A stretch of DNA of 64,000 bases, from positions 19,769 to 83,768 of the forward strand of contig CAJOIU010000008.1 of NCBI GenBank assembly GCA_905234855.1. The letters are read 5' to 3'. Shown here in pieces: positions 17,424 through 28,950 of this stretch (position 1 is the first letter of the stretch; each line of letters starts with the position of its first letter). A program made the translations under genes and the position numbers. Below the pieces are notes generated by a model. That model did no database searches. It saw nothing but the letters and a program-made list of their open reading frames with translations, and had not been told where the DNA came from. Source of the DNA: an uncultured Oscillospiraceae bacterium (GTDB lineage Bacteria; Bacillota; Clostridia; Oscillospirales; Oscillospiraceae).

Positions 17424-19754
17424 TCAGATGGCGGCGATCACGACGCTGCCGTCCACGGCGGCGACGGTGATGCTGCGCACCTGTCCCTTGTGCTTGTCGA
17501 TGATCTCGGCGGCGATGGCGTCCTCGATATCCTTCTGGATCTGGCGGCGCAGATTCCGCGCGCCGTAGGCGAGGGAGTAGCTCTTTTCCACGAGATAGTC
17601 GATCACGGAGCCGTCCCACTCGAAGGCGATCTTCCGCTCCTCCATGACGGCGCGCAGCTCACGCAGCATGAGATCGGCGATGGCGCGGAACGTCTCCTCC
17701 GACAGCGGGCGGAAGTATACGATCTCGTCCACGCGGTTGATAAATTCCGGGCGCAGAAACTCCTGCAGCGCCTTCATGGCCTTTTCCCGACCCATATCGC
17801 TGACGGACTGGCCGAAGCCGAGCCCGCCCACGCGCTTATCGGAGCCGGCGTTCGTCGTCATGATGATGACGGTGTTTTCAAAGTTCACGGTTCGTCCCTG
17901 CGCATCGGTGATGCGGCCGTCGTCGAGGATCTGCAAAAGGATGTTCATCACATCGGGATGCGCTTTTTCGATCTCATCGAACAGCACGACGGAATAGGGG
18001 CGGCGGCGGATCTTCTCCGTGAGCTGACCGGCCTCGTCATAGCCCACATAGCCCGGGGGCGAGCCGATGATGCGCGATACGGAGAATTTTTCCATAAATT
18101 CGGACATGTCGAGCCGAATGAGGCTCTCCGGGGCGGCGAAAAGATCCATGGCGAGCTGCTTGACGAGCTCGGTCTTGCCGATGCCGGTGCTGCCGACGAA
18201 AATGAAGCTGCAGGGCTTGCGCTTGGCCTGTAGGCCGACGCGGCTGCGCTTGATGGCGGCGCATACGGCGTCTACTGCCTCGTCCTGTCCGATGACGTGG
18301 GCTTTGAGGCGGGCGTTCAGGTCGCCGAGACGGGCAAATTCGTCCTCCGTGATGTTGGAGGCGGGGATCTTCGTCCAGAGCTCGATGATGCGGGCAAGGT
18401 TCGCCGCCGTGAGGGAGGGGCGCCCCTTGGCTTTCAGAATGGCCAGCTCATCGGCGATCTGCATCTGGCGGCTGCGGATCTTGGCAAGCCGCTCGAAGTT
18501 ATCCGATTCCAGCGTGAGCAGGTATTCCCGCTCCTTGTCGAGATCGGCATTCTCCTTTTCGAGGGCAAGGCGGTTCGCGGTGTCCTCGTTTTTGAGATCG
18601 ACGTCGGAGCAGGCCTCGTCCAGCAGGTCGATGGCCTTGTCGGGCAGATAGCGGTCGGTGATATACCGCTCCGAGAGCGTCACCGCGAGGCGGCACATCT
18701 CGTCGGAGATCGTGACCTCGTGGAAGTCCTCGTAATACTTGCGGATGCCCTTCAGGATCTCCACACTGTCGTCCAGCGACGGCTCCGCCACGGTGACCGG
18801 CTGGAAGCGGCGCTCCAGCGCGGCGTCCTTTTCGATGTGCTTGCGGTACTCGTTGAAGGTGGTCGCGCCGATCACTTGGATCTCGCCCCGGGAGAGAGCG
18901 GGCTTGAGGATATTGGCAGCGTTCATGCTGCCTTCAGCGTCACCCGCGCCGACGATGTTATGCACCTCGTCGATGACGAGGATGATATTGCCCTGCTTCT
19001 TGACCTCCTCGATGAGGCTTTTCATGCGGCTTTCAAACTGGCCGCGGAACTGCGTGCCTGCCACGAGGGCGGTCAGATCCACGAGATAGACCTCTTTATT
19101 GCGCAGCTTATAGGGTACGTCGTCCGCGGCGATACGTTGCGCCAGTCCCTCCGCGATGGCGGTTTTGCCGACGCCCGGCTCGCCGATGAGGCAGGGATTG
19201 TTTTTCTGGCGTCGGTTGAGGATCTGGATCACGCGCTCCAGCTCCTCCTCGCGGCCGATCATACGGTCGAGCTTACCGTCTCTTGCGCGCTGGGTGAGGG
19301 AAATGCAGTAGTTTTCCAGAAACTTCTTCTTGTTGCCGCGGCGGTCGCCGGGGGCGGCGTTGGGATTGCCGTTGTTGGGGCTGGGACCGGGGGAGGGCGG
19401 GTTCGTGCCGGCGTTGTCATTCCCGTGCCCCTGTGGGCCGCCGAAAAGGCGGTTGAGGAAGGGGAATGTGGCGGTCTTGCCCTGATCGTCGTCGTCCTCG
19501 TCGGAGGGCTCGATGCCCATCAGGCTCTCCAGCCCCTCGGCACCGCCGAGGACGTTCGTCATCTCGCCGGAGAGGTTATCGAGATCTTCATCGGACAGGC
19601 CCATGCGGGCGATGATATCGTCCACGGGCTTGATATGGAGCTCGCGGGCGCAGGATAGGCACAGTCCTTCGTTGCGGGACTGGTTGTTTTCGATTTTGGT
19701 GATGAATACCACTGCCATATTCTTATGGCAGCGGGCGCAAAGTGTAGGCTGCAT
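17424..19754 (-). CDS. Clp protease ATP-binding subunit (ClpE/ClpC-like, N-terminal zinc finger)
   Basis: N-terminal CARCHKN...CLSCAREL; two AAA+ modules ([28 protein letters not shown]). Confidence 0.9.
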   Translation of the reverse strand: MQPTLCARCHKNMAVVFITKIENNQSRNEGLCLSCARELHIKPVDDIIARMGLSDEDLDNLSGEMTNVLGGAEGLESLMGIEPSDEDDDDQGKTATFPFLNRLFGGPQGHGNDNAGTNPPSPGPSPNNGNPNAAPGDRRGNKKKFLENYCISLTQRARDGKLDRMIGREEELERVIQILNRRQKNNPCLIGEPGVGKTAIAEGLAQRIAADDVPYKLRNKEVYLVDLTALVAGTQFRGQFESRMKSLIEEVKKQGNIILVIDEVHNIVGAGDAEGSMNAANILKPALSRGEIQVIGATTFNEYRKHIEKDAALERRFQPVTVAEPSLDDSVEILKGIRKYYEDFHEVTISDEMCRLAVTLSERYITDRYLPDKAIDLLDEACSDVDLKNEDTANRLALEKENADLDKEREYLLTLESDNFERLAKIRSRQMQIADELAILKAKGRPSLTAANLARIIELWTKIPASNITEDEFARLGDLNARLKAHVIGQDEAVDAVCAAIKRSRVGLQAKRKPCSFIFVGSTGIGKTELVKQLAMDLFAAPESLIRLDMSEFMEKFSVSRIIGSPPGYVGYDEAGQLTEKIRRRPYSVVLFDEIEKAHPDVMNILLQILDDGRITDAQGRTVNFENTVIIMTTNAGSDKRVGGLGFGQSVSDMGREKAMKALQEFLRPEFINRVDEIVYFRPLSEETFRAIADLMLRELRAVMEERKIAFEWDGSVIDYLVEKSYSLAYGARNLRRQIQKDIEDAIAAEIIDKHKGQVRSITVAAVDGSVVIAAI

Positions 19755-19799
19755 GGTAAACTCCTTATAATCAAAAGGGGATCGGCTGCGGCGCGCGGA

Positions 19800-20543
19800 T
19801 CAAAGGGTGATGTAGGCAGCGAGCAGGTTCCGATCAAGGAAATAGCTGGCGATGGCGGTGCCGCGCAGGGAGGTTTCCGGGATCAGAAGGCCGGTGAACT
19901 GCAGCACCCAAGCGATGATGGCGCAGAAGAGAAAGCCGGTGAACACGCCGATGGCAGCGCCGCCGATGTCGTTCACGATGCCGATATACGGCAAGCGGAA
20001 GCTGAGGTTCGGGATGTTCACGATGACCGTCAGCGCGGCAAAAACGAGGATAAACGCGAGGAGGAAGCCCCCGTACCATGAGAGGGACTGACAGGTCACG
20101 GTCATGATGGCATTGGAAAGAGTCGTGCCGTTCTGATCGGCGTAGGTCACGGTCTTCTGGGCGAGCGATTCCGCCATATCCTCGTATACGCCGAGATCGT
20201 GAAATACCCACCGGCAGACCTCGATCCGGGAGGCGGGCTGGTTTTCCAGCATGTCGTCGACCGAATAGGGCGCGTCATACACGCCGTTTTCGTCGGCCTC
20301 ATAGCCAAAGAGCTCATAGGTGGTGGATTCCACGCGGCTGTCGAGAAATCCGCCCACAAAGGGCTTCATCACGGGGATGACCTCATAGGAGAAGGTGTCG
20401 CTGAGGAGCTGCGCGCCATATAAAGATAGTATTATCACGAGGACACCGATAATGCCCATGATGATACCTTTTTTGAAGCCCTGCCATGCGCAGATCACGA
20501 TGATGCCCAGCAGGACAAGACTGATGATGGAAGTGATAGCCAT
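19800..20543 (-). CDS. CvpA-family membrane protein
   Basis: Four hydrophobic segments in a CvpA-like pattern (IICAWQGFKKGIIMGIIGVLVIILSLYGAQLL; FLLAFILVFAALTVIVNI). Confidence 0.65.
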   Translation of the reverse strand: MAITSIISLVLLGIIVICAWQGFKKGIIMGIIGVLVIILSLYGAQLLSDTFSYEVIPVMKPFVGGFLDSRVESTTYELFGYEADENGVYDAPYSVDDMLENQPASRIEVCRWVFHDLGVYEDMAESLAQKTVTYADQNGTTLSNAIMTVTCQSLSWYGGFLLAFILVFAALTVIVNIPNLSFRLPYIGIVNDIGGAAIGVFTGFLFCAIIAWVLQFTGLLIPETSLRGTAIASYFLDRNLLAAYITL

Positions 20544-20581
20544 TGGATGCGGCCTCCTGCGAGAATGGAATGGATGGATGG

Positions 20582-22078
20582 TCAGAAGGTATAGACCTCC
20601 GCATAGTTGGAGGAAACGAGCAGTGCCTCTCCACGGCTGCGGAGCAGACCGTATTTGAAGCCGGACAGGCCGGAAAGCCGCCCTTTTTCCGTGAGCGAGC
20701 TGCTGTAAAGGATCGCGCCGTCAGGACACAGCACCAAAAGCTCGGTGCCGCTTGCCGTGAGGGAGACGATCTCGCTCTGCACGTCTGCCTCGCCCAGCTT
20801 TTTGCCCGCGGCGTCCAGCGAAACGAGGGTCGCCGTCGTTCCGGCGCGATAGGGGCTCAGCGCGAAGGTGATGCAGCCCTCGCCCGTATCGGTGCAGTCG
20901 GTGAGGTAACGGCCTTCAAAGCTGAAGGTGTTGTTCCACGATCCTTCGCTGTCGAAAAACAGCGCTTCCTCGGTGGAATAGGCGCAGAGCTGGTTCGCGG
21001 TGAACCAATGCACATTGAGGAGGATCGTATCGGACACCGAAAAGGCTGCCTGCTGCTCGGTTTTGTTGAGGGAGAAGAAGCGCACCTCGCTGCCGGAGGC
21101 GGTATAGGACAGGACCGCGAGAGAGCGGTTGTCCGGCGAGACGTTTGCGCTGATGACCCACGCGGAGGAGGAATACCATTGATAGACTGGCTCCAGCGTC
21201 GGCGCGTACACGGTGACGAGGCCGCGATAGCCGGTGCATTCGGTGGTGACGGCAAGGTAACCTCCCTCGGAAACGCTGGCGGAAAAGATCTTGCCCTCGG
21301 CGGTCAGCTCGGTCACGGCGCCGTCAAAGCGGGCGGCGGCGATGTTGGTGCCGCCTACGTCGTAAAACACGGCATAATCCCCGCAGGCGGCGATGGCCGG
21401 GGTCGTCATCTGCATGAGGTGACTGGCGGCGATCTGTCCGTCGGAGCCGATCAGCTCCAAGCCGCTTGTGGCGGCGGCGGCAAGGCCGTCTCCCGCTGCG
21501 GCGAATACCTGCCCGGAGCCGGTCTCGAAGATGTATTCCGCCTCGGGTGCGGCCACCTTCTCGGCGGAGAGGATGAGCATGTCGGGATGGAAGCTGTCCC
21601 GATACAGCCAGATGACGACGACGGCGGCCAGCAGGATCGCCGCGGCGATCAGCGTGATGACGGTCTTGCGCTTGTCGTTTCGGGAGAGCTTTTCCTCCGA
21701 CGTCGGTTCCTGCTTGAAATCGAAAGCTTTTCCCGTCGTTTTTGACGCCTTTTTGGGTGCTTTTTCATCCTTTTTGGCGTCTTTTTTTGTCTTTTCCGTC
21801 TTGGCTTCGGCCTTTTCCGCTTTTTTTTCGGTGTCTTTCCCGGCTTTTTCCGTCTTCTCCGCGGCGGCTTTGCTTTCTTTGTCCGCCTTTTTCGAAGTTG
21901 TTTTGCCATCCTTGACGGGTTTATCCGCGACTTTGGCGGGAGTGAATTTCTTCGTGGCGCCCGCGTCCTGCGCCTCGATCGCCTTGGGCTCTGCCGGGGC
22001 GGTCTTCGGCTCTTTTTTCGTGCCGGACGCCGTATTCGCTTTTTTCAAGTGCTTGCTCGACATCTCCGGCTCCTTCAC
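20582..22078 (-). CDS. Membrane-anchored beta-propeller-like protein (DUF5711-like) with Lys/Glu/Ala-rich N-terminus
   Basis: Low-complexity KKADKESKAAAEKTEKAGKDTEKKAEKAEAKTEKTKKD tract, single TM (VITLIAAAILLAAVVVIWLYRD), repeated beta-rich C-terminus. Confidence 0.6.
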   Translation of the reverse strand: MKEPEMSSKHLKKANTASGTKKEPKTAPAEPKAIEAQDAGATKKFTPAKVADKPVKDGKTTSKKADKESKAAAEKTEKAGKDTEKKAEKAEAKTEKTKKDAKKDEKAPKKASKTTGKAFDFKQEPTSEEKLSRNDKRKTVITLIAAAILLAAVVVIWLYRDSFHPDMLILSAEKVAAPEAEYIFETGSGQVFAAAGDGLAAAATSGLELIGSDGQIAASHLMQMTTPAIAACGDYAVFYDVGGTNIAAARFDGAVTELTAEGKIFSASVSEGGYLAVTTECTGYRGLVTVYAPTLEPVYQWYSSSAWVISANVSPDNRSLAVLSYTASGSEVRFFSLNKTEQQAAFSVSDTILLNVHWFTANQLCAYSTEEALFFDSEGSWNNTFSFEGRYLTDCTDTGEGCITFALSPYRAGTTATLVSLDAAGKKLGEADVQSEIVSLTASGTELLVLCPDGAILYSSSLTEKGRLSGLSGFKYGLLRSRGEALLVSSNYAEVYTF

Positions 22079-22118
22079 AATGCGCCATTATATCAACTAT
22101 AAAGTATATCACATACCG

Positions 22119-22901
22119 TCAAGATATGTCCAACGCCGCGTCCGTCATCATCCGGCCCACCGCGCCGTCGTACCATACTCTGTGCATATACAGCCCCTGC
22201 GGCGGCATGGTGGGGCCGGTGAGCCGCCGGTCACCCGCTTCGAGGAGCGCCGGGATATCCGCCGGATCCAGCTTGCCGTAGGAGGCATATACGAGGGTGC
22301 CGACAATGGCTCTCACCATGTTGTAGAGAAATCCGTTCGCGCAGACGGAGACGGTGATGTTATCCCCCTCGCGCTCGGCGCGGCACCAATGGACGGTGCG
22401 GACGGTGGTTTTTGTTTCCGTGCCGAGGCTGCGGACGGCGGCAAAGTCATGGGTGCCGACGAAGGCGGCTGCCGCCGCGGCCATGCGCCCGATATCGAGC
22501 GGCTGCGGATAGAAGCAGGCGCCGCGGTCGAGAAACGGATCCCGCAGACGGCTGTTGTGGATGCGGTAAATGTATTCCTTCTGGATGCAGGAACCGATGG
22601 CGTTGAAATCCTCCGGCGCCTCCACCGCGGCGGAAACGGCGATATCCTCCGGCAGTCGGCTGTTTACCGCCAGCGGCACGCGCTCGATGGGGATGGTGCC
22701 GTCTGTGCGGAAATTGGCACAATAGCGCAGGGCATGGACGCCGGCGTCCGTGCGTCCGCAGCCGGTGATGTGAACCGGATGCTTCACGATCTTGGCTACG
22801 GCCTGCTCCAGCGTTTCCTGTACGGTGACATCGTCTCGCTGGGTCTGCCAGCCGTGGTAATTCGTGCCGTCGTAAGACAGGCGGAGCGCGATATTTCTCA
22901 T
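22119..22901 (-). CDS. truA: tRNA pseudouridine(38-40) synthase
   Basis: RLSYDGTNYHGWQTQ, GCGRTDAGVHALRYCANF. Confidence 0.95.
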   Translation of the reverse strand: MRNIALRLSYDGTNYHGWQTQRDDVTVQETLEQAVAKIVKHPVHITGCGRTDAGVHALRYCANFRTDGTIPIERVPLAVNSRLPEDIAVSAAVEAPEDFNAIGSCIQKEYIYRIHNSRLRDPFLDRGACFYPQPLDIGRMAAAAAAFVGTHDFAAVRSLGTETKTTVRTVHWCRAEREGDNITVSVCANGFLYNMVRAIVGTLVYASYGKLDPADIPALLEAGDRRLTGPTMPPQGLYMHRVWYDGAVGRMMTDAALDIS

Positions 22902-23704
22902 AGCGATACGCGCCGCAGGAGGATGACGCCCGCCATCAGCGCAGCGCCGAGCAGGAAGGCGACGGCGTCGCCCCGATGCATCTTCAGCACCTTCATGCGG
23001 GTGCGCCCCTCGCCGCCGTTATAGCAGCGGCATTCCATGGCGGTGGCCAGCTCATCCGCCCGCCGGAAGGCGGAGACGAACAGGGGTATAAGCAGCGGCA
23101 GCAGCGCCTTTGCGCGGTCGATGAGAGTGCCGGATTCGAGATCGGCGCCGCGCGCCTTCTGCGCGGACATGATGCGGTCGGTCTCCTCGATGAGCGTGGG
23201 GATGAATCGTAGGGCGATGGACATCATGAGGCTCAGCTCATACACGGGTACCTTGAGCTTTTTGAGCGGGGAGAGGAGCATCTCCAAGCCGTCCGTGATG
23301 GCCAGCGGGGAGGTGGTGTAGGTCAGCAGAAACGTACCCGCCACCAGCAGCATCACCCGCAGCGCCATGGTAACGGCGTTATGCACGCCCGTATGGGTGA
23401 TCTTGATGAAACGCCAATGGAAGATGTAATCGTCCCCGGCGGTGAAAAACAGATTGAGGATCGCGGTGAAAACGATGATGAAGATCAGCGGCTTCAGACC
23501 CCGCAGCACGGCCTTGGGGCCGATGTGCGCAATGATCATCACGGCCGCCAGCGCCGCGAATACCAGCAGATAGCCAAACCAGTTGTTGGCGGTGAACAGC
23601 GCCGCGATATACACGACGGTGAGGATCAGCTTCGTGCGGGGATCGAGGCGGTGGACGGCGGTATCGCCCGGAAAATACTGACCGAGGGTGATATCCTTCA
23701 GCAT
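22898..23704 (-). CDS. ecfT: ECF transporter transmembrane component
   Basis: IALRFIPTLIEETDRIMSAQKARGADLES motif; overlaps truA. Confidence 0.92.
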   Translation of the reverse strand: MLKDITLGQYFPGDTAVHRLDPRTKLILTVVYIAALFTANNWFGYLLVFAALAAVMIIAHIGPKAVLRGLKPLIFIIVFTAILNLFFTAGDDYIFHWRFIKITHTGVHNAVTMALRVMLLVAGTFLLTYTTSPLAITDGLEMLLSPLKKLKVPVYELSLMMSIALRFIPTLIEETDRIMSAQKARGADLESGTLIDRAKALLPLLIPLFVSAFRRADELATAMECRCYNGGEGRTRMKVLKMHRGDAVAFLLGAALMAGVILLRRVSL

Positions 23705-24561
23705 GCCGCGCCTCCCTTCCGCCAGAGGGCGAGAAGCTCGTCCCGCAGGACATCCAGCGAATAGATGGAATCCGACAGCGGCAGTCCTTTTTTCCGCAGC
23801 AGCAGTGCGATGTGGGACGCGTCCGGCAGATCAAGGCCGAGGGACTGCAGCTCCTCCGCGTGCGAGAACACCTCGCCCGGCACGCCCTGCATGACGATAT
23901 GGCCGCCCGCCATCACGGCCAAGCGGTCGCATCGCGCGGCGATGCCCATATCGTGGGTAACAAGCAGGATCGCGGCCTCCCGCGCCTCCCGCCATGCAAA
24001 GATGTTCCGCAGCAGCTCCTCCCGTCCCGCGGGGTCGAGACCGGCTGTGGGCTCATCGAGGATGAGAAGCTCGGGATCCATGGCCAGCACGCCCGCGATG
24101 GCGACGCGCCGCTTCTGCCCGCCGGAGAGCTCGAGGGGCGACTGGTCAAGCAGCGATTCGTCGATCCCGACGAACTGCGCCGCGCCGCGGACGCGGATAT
24201 CGATCTGCTCCTGCGAGAGCTTTTGGTTCTTCGGGCCGAAGGCGATATCGGCATAGACCGTTTCCTCGAAAAGCTGATACTCCGGGTATTGGAACACCAA
24301 GCCGACCCGGAAGCGTGTTTTGCGCATGATCTCCTTTGAGGCGAAGATATCCTGCCCGTCGAAGACCACCGTGCCGGAGCTGGGCTTCAAAAGCGCGTTC
24401 AGATGCTGGATGAGGGTGGATTTCCCGCTGCCGGTATGGCCGATGAGGCCGACGGTGGTCTGGGGCTCGAGGGAGAAATCCACCGCGTCGAGGGCTTTTT
24501 TCTCAAAAGGGGTGCCGGCGCTGTAAATGTGGCTCAGTCCCCGTATTTCCATCAGCGGCAT
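23698..24561 (-). CDS. ecfA2: ECF transporter ATP-binding component A2
   Basis: GHTGSGKSTLIQHLNALLKP; LSGGQKRRVAIAGVLAMDPELLILDEPTAGLDP. Confidence 0.9.
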   Translation of the reverse strand: MPLMEIRGLSHIYSAGTPFEKKALDAVDFSLEPQTTVGLIGHTGSGKSTLIQHLNALLKPSSGTVVFDGQDIFASKEIMRKTRFRVGLVFQYPEYQLFEETVYADIAFGPKNQKLSQEQIDIRVRGAAQFVGIDESLLDQSPLELSGGQKRRVAIAGVLAMDPELLILDEPTAGLDPAGREELLRNIFAWREAREAAILLVTHDMGIAARCDRLAVMAGGHIVMQGVPGEVFSHAEELQSLGLDLPDASHIALLLRKKGLPLSDSIYSLDVLRDELLALWRKGGAAC

Positions 24562-25388
24562 AGCACACCTCCGATGACCTCCGCGCATTCCGCGGCGGTC
24601 AGGATATCTGCCGGAAGATCCATCCCAGCGGCGTTCAGCTGATGCACCAGCTCCGTTGCGTCCGGCACGGCAAGGCTCAGCGCCCGCAGCTCCTCCACAT
24701 GGGGGAATACCTCCCGCGGCGTGCCGTCTCTCACGAGCTTGCCGCGGTTCATGAGGATCACCCGATCTGCCCGGGCGGCCTCGTCCATGTGATGGGTGAT
24801 GAGGACGACGGTGATGCCCTGCTCACGGCAGAGGGCTTCCACGGTGTCCATCACCTCGCGGCGCCCGCGGGGATCGAGCATGGCGGTGGGCTCGTCAAGC
24901 ACCAGAACCTCTGGCTGCATGGCCAGCACGCCTGCAATGGCGATGCGCTGCTTCTGACCGCCGGAGAGCAGATGCGGCGCGTGCATGCGGAAATCGTACA
25001 TCCCCACGGCGCGCAGCGACTCGTCCACCCGGCGGCGGATCTCGCCGGGCTCGACGCCGAGGTTTTCCGGCGCGAAGGCCACATCGTCCTCTACGACGTT
25101 CGCGACGATCTGGTTATCCGGGTTCTGGAACACCATACCCACCCGGCGGCGGATGGGGATGAGGTTCTCCTCTTGAGCGGTGTCCATGCCCTTCACCAGC
25201 ACCTTGCCGGATTTCGGCAGCAGGATCGCGTTCAAGTGCTTTGCCAGCGTGGATTTCCCGCTGCCGTTTGAGCCGAGCACAGTCACGAAGCTGCCCGGGT
25301 AGATATCGAGCGTCACGCTGTCCAGCGCGGGTACGGCGGCGTCGCCATAGGCAAAGGTGATGTTTTGTATTTGAATGATAGGTTCCAT
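24552..25388 (-). CDS. ecfA1: ECF transporter ATP-binding component A1
   Basis: GSNGSGKSTLAKHLNAILLP; LSGGQKQRIAIAGVLAMQPEVLVLDEPTAMLDP. Confidence 0.9.
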   Translation of the reverse strand: MEPIIQIQNITFAYGDAAVPALDSVTLDIYPGSFVTVLGSNGSGKSTLAKHLNAILLPKSGKVLVKGMDTAQEENLIPIRRRVGMVFQNPDNQIVANVVEDDVAFAPENLGVEPGEIRRRVDESLRAVGMYDFRMHAPHLLSGGQKQRIAIAGVLAMQPEVLVLDEPTAMLDPRGRREVMDTVEALCREQGITVVLITHHMDEAARADRVILMNRGKLVRDGTPREVFPHVEELRALSLAVPDATELVHQLNAAGMDLPADILTAAECAEVIGGVLCR

Positions 25389-25405
25389 AATCGAACGACC
25401 TTACT

Positions 25406-26266
25406 TCATCTCTCCCAGCGGCAGGCGGCGCCGCAGGGGAGTATTAAGCCGGAATCCGATGCCCGCAGGCCAAGCTCCTGCGCGTCGCTGTGGCCGCCAA
25501 ATTTCCGGGTGAAAACACTTTCCGCGATATAGGTGAGAACGGAGGGGGACAGGCCGGTGGTGTAGGAATTGATGAGGACGAACAGCGGCTCGTCCGACAG
25601 AAGCTCGCATACCGTGGTGACAAGACCCCAGAGATTGTCCTCCAGCCGCCATACCTCGCCGCCCGGACCGCGCCCATAGGACGGGGGATCCATGATGACC
25701 GCGTCATAACGGCGGCCGCGGCGGATCTCGCGCTGACAGAATTTGAGGCAGTCGTCCACGATCCAGCGCACAGACCGATCTGCAACGCCGGAGCATAGGG
25801 CGTTTTCCTTCGCCCATGCCACCATACCCTTGGCGGCGTCCACATGGCAGACCTCCGCGCCCGCCGCGAGAGCGGCGCAGGTGGCCGCGCCCGTATAGGC
25901 GAAGAGGTTCAGCACCCGGATCGGCCGCCCGGCGGCGGGGATCTTCTCCATGACCCAGTCCCAGTTCGCGGCCTGCTCAGGGAAGATACCGGTATGCTTG
26001 AAGCTCATGGGCTTGACCTGAAAGGTGAGCTTCCCATAGCGGATGCTCCAGCTTGCGGGCAGGCGGTTTTTCTCCCACGCGCCGCCGCCGGAGGAGCTGC
26101 GACGATAGGCGGCGTCCGGCCGGTTCCAACGGGGATCGGTGCGCGGAGTGTCCCATATGGCCTGCGGATCGGGGCGGAGCAGGACGCGGTCGCCCCAGCG
26201 CTCCAGCTTCTCGCCGCGGGAGGCGTCGATCAGCTCATAGTCTGTCCATTTGTCCGATACCCACAT
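25406..26266 (-). CDS. Class I SAM-dependent methyltransferase (RlmI-like)
   Basis: VLNLFAYTGAATCAALAAGAEVCHVDAAKGMVAWAKEN; VIMDPPSYGRGPGGEVW. Confidence 0.85.
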   Translation of the reverse strand: MWVSDKWTDYELIDASRGEKLERWGDRVLLRPDPQAIWDTPRTDPRWNRPDAAYRRSSSGGGAWEKNRLPASWSIRYGKLTFQVKPMSFKHTGIFPEQAANWDWVMEKIPAAGRPIRVLNLFAYTGAATCAALAAGAEVCHVDAAKGMVAWAKENALCSGVADRSVRWIVDDCLKFCQREIRRGRRYDAVIMDPPSYGRGPGGEVWRLEDNLWGLVTTVCELLSDEPLFVLINSYTTGLSPSVLTYIAESVFTRKFGGHSDAQELGLRASDSGLILPCGAACRWER

Positions 26267-26458
26267 AGGAGCCTCCGTTCTTAACTATAAAATGGCATGT
26301 TATTATACCATCAAAAAATAAGTCGGTCAATGTCTGACCGCCGCATTTTTGCCATGGATTTCCGCCGGTTCGTCCGAAAACGGCGTAGGGCTTGCATGGG
26401 AGCCGAAAACGGTATAAAATACAGGAAACGACGTACCGATGCTTTCGGAGGAAGATAT

Positions 26459-27301
26459 ATGGAGAAAAAGACATCCGCGCTGGTATTTGTGGGGCTGTGC
26501 GTGGTTCTGGCCGCGGCGGTCGTGGTGCTGGCGCTTGTGATATGGGGTAGGGGGAGCGCGAGCCGAGAGGGAAACGCCGCGCCTGCCGTGACGGTGGATC
26601 CCGCCGCGCTGGAGGACGCCCCTGTGCATGACGTGATCCCTGCCGCCTCTACCGTCGCTCCGGCGGACGAAACAGCCTCGGCCGAGACCGACGCCGCCCC
26701 CGCCGCCACGCCGAACGACGATCCCGAGGTGCCGAAGCGTGCGCAGGCGCTGACCGCGGCGTATTTTGCCGACGCGGCGTTCGTGGGGAACGATGTCGTG
26801 ACTGCGCTGGGACTCTATGATTATGACGGGCTTCTCACCGAGGCGGACTTCTTTGAAACAGAGACCATCACCGACACGGGCTATCTCAAGGATATCAAGG
26901 CCGCCGACAAGGCCTACGGAAAAATCTACATCGGCCTCGGAGCGGACGAGCTTGCCTATAAGGACTCCCGCGTGCGGGAAAATCTGGAGACTGCTCTCGA
27001 TTCGCTGAAGCGGGATTACCCCGGCTGTATCCTCTATATCATGAGCGTCACGCCCATGAGCCAGTATAAGGAAAGCATCAGCACCGCCATTATCCAGCCC
27101 CGCGCCCTCTCCTATAACTCGATGCTCAAGGAAATCGCGGCGGACAAGGGCGCGTGGTATATCGACGTGTTTACCCCGCTGGGGGACGAGGACGGCTATA
27201 TCCCGTCGGAGGTGACGATGGACGGCATCCATTTCACCCCCGGCCATTACGCCGCGTGGTATGAGACGCTGGCGACGCATTACATAGGAGATCCCGCATG
27301 A
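26459..27301 (+). CDS. Membrane-anchored SGNH/GDSL-hydrolase-like protein
   Basis: Single N-terminal TM; FVGNDVVTALGLYDYDGLL and C-terminal DGIHFTPGHYAAW (Asp-x-x-His motif). Confidence 0.6.
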   Translation: MEKKTSALVFVGLCVVLAAAVVVLALVIWGRGSASREGNAAPAVTVDPAALEDAPVHDVIPAASTVAPADETASAETDAAPAATPNDDPEVPKRAQALTAAYFADAAFVGNDVVTALGLYDYDGLLTEADFFETETITDTGYLKDIKAADKAYGKIYIGLGADELAYKDSRVRENLETALDSLKRDYPGCILYIMSVTPMSQYKESISTAIIQPRALSYNSMLKEIAADKGAWYIDVFTPLGDEDGYIPSEVTMDGIHFTPGHYAAWYETLATHYIGDPA

Positions 27302-28086
27302 AAAGATTTCGCGCGGCGCTCAGCGCGCTGCTTTGCCTTTGGCTGCTGCTTCCGATGACCGCCTGCGGCGGAGAGAGCGGCTACCGCGTCGTCGATACCT
27401 ACAGCGCGGAGGGCAGCTATGCCATCGCCTTCCGCAAGGACGACCGCATCTGCGAGATCGTTACGGCGGCGATGCGGGAGCTGGCGAACAACGGAACGCT
27501 GCGTTCCGCTTCCGTGCGCTGGTTCGGGGAGAACCTCGTGAGCATCCGCGGCGAGGGCGGCGAGATGGACGAGCTGTGGGACGATGTGGAGGATCGCACC
27601 GTCACCGTGGGCGTGGATATCACCAATATGCCCATGAGCTATGAGACGGCGGAGGGCTACCTCGGCTTCGATGTGGACGTGGCAAACTATATCTGCGGCT
27701 ATCTCGGCTGGAGCATGGTGATCTATCCCATCGACCCCGCGGACGTGGCGGTGGAGCTGGCCAGCGGCAATATCGATATGGCCATGGGCGTGCCGGTCAG
27801 CGAGGAGACGGCGAGCTACAGCTATTCCCCGGCGTATCTCACGAGCCGGTATGTGCTGGTGGCGCGGGTATCCGGCCGGGTGCGGGATCGCTCCGCCCTC
27901 AAGGGCAAAACGCTGGGCGTGGCCATCGGCGACATCGATATCCTCCAGCAGGATCAGAAATTCGTCGATTCCCTCGGCGCGATCACCTACCAGACGAACA
28001 CGGACGGCCTGTTCCAAGCCCTCTTGAACGGCGAGGTGGACGGCATCCTCGTTTCCAGCGTCGTGGCGGCGTATTATATGAAATGA
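27298..28086 (+). CDS. Transporter substrate-binding-domain (SBP_bac_3-like) lipoprotein
   Basis: Lipobox PMTACGG; GYLGFDVDVANYICGYLGWSMVIYPID; overlaps upstream stop. Confidence 0.8.
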   Translation: MKRFRAALSALLCLWLLLPMTACGGESGYRVVDTYSAEGSYAIAFRKDDRICEIVTAAMRELANNGTLRSASVRWFGENLVSIRGEGGEMDELWDDVEDRTVTVGVDITNMPMSYETAEGYLGFDVDVANYICGYLGWSMVIYPIDPADVAVELASGNIDMAMGVPVSEETASYSYSPAYLTSRYVLVARVSGRVRDRSALKGKTLGVAIGDIDILQQDQKFVDSLGAITYQTNTDGLFQALLNGEVDGILVSSVVAAYYMK

Positions 28087-28100
28087 CTGAATACAAAGCG

Positions 28101-28140
28101 AGGCAGAGGACGTGATCCCACGGGATCGCATCCTCTGCCT
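28101..28140. terminator. Terminator between convergent genes
   Basis: aggcagagga cgtgatccca cgggatcgca tcctctgcct. Confidence 0.65.
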
Positions 28141-28155
28141 CTCCGTATATGCGGC

Positions 28156-28938
<783 letters not shown>

Positions 28939-28950
28939 GCTTCGCCCTCC

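Noticed and set aside
22119-25388. ECF-truA cluster as a novel transporter system
   Set aside because: ecfA1-ecfA2-ecfT-truA is a common conserved arrangement in Firmicutes.
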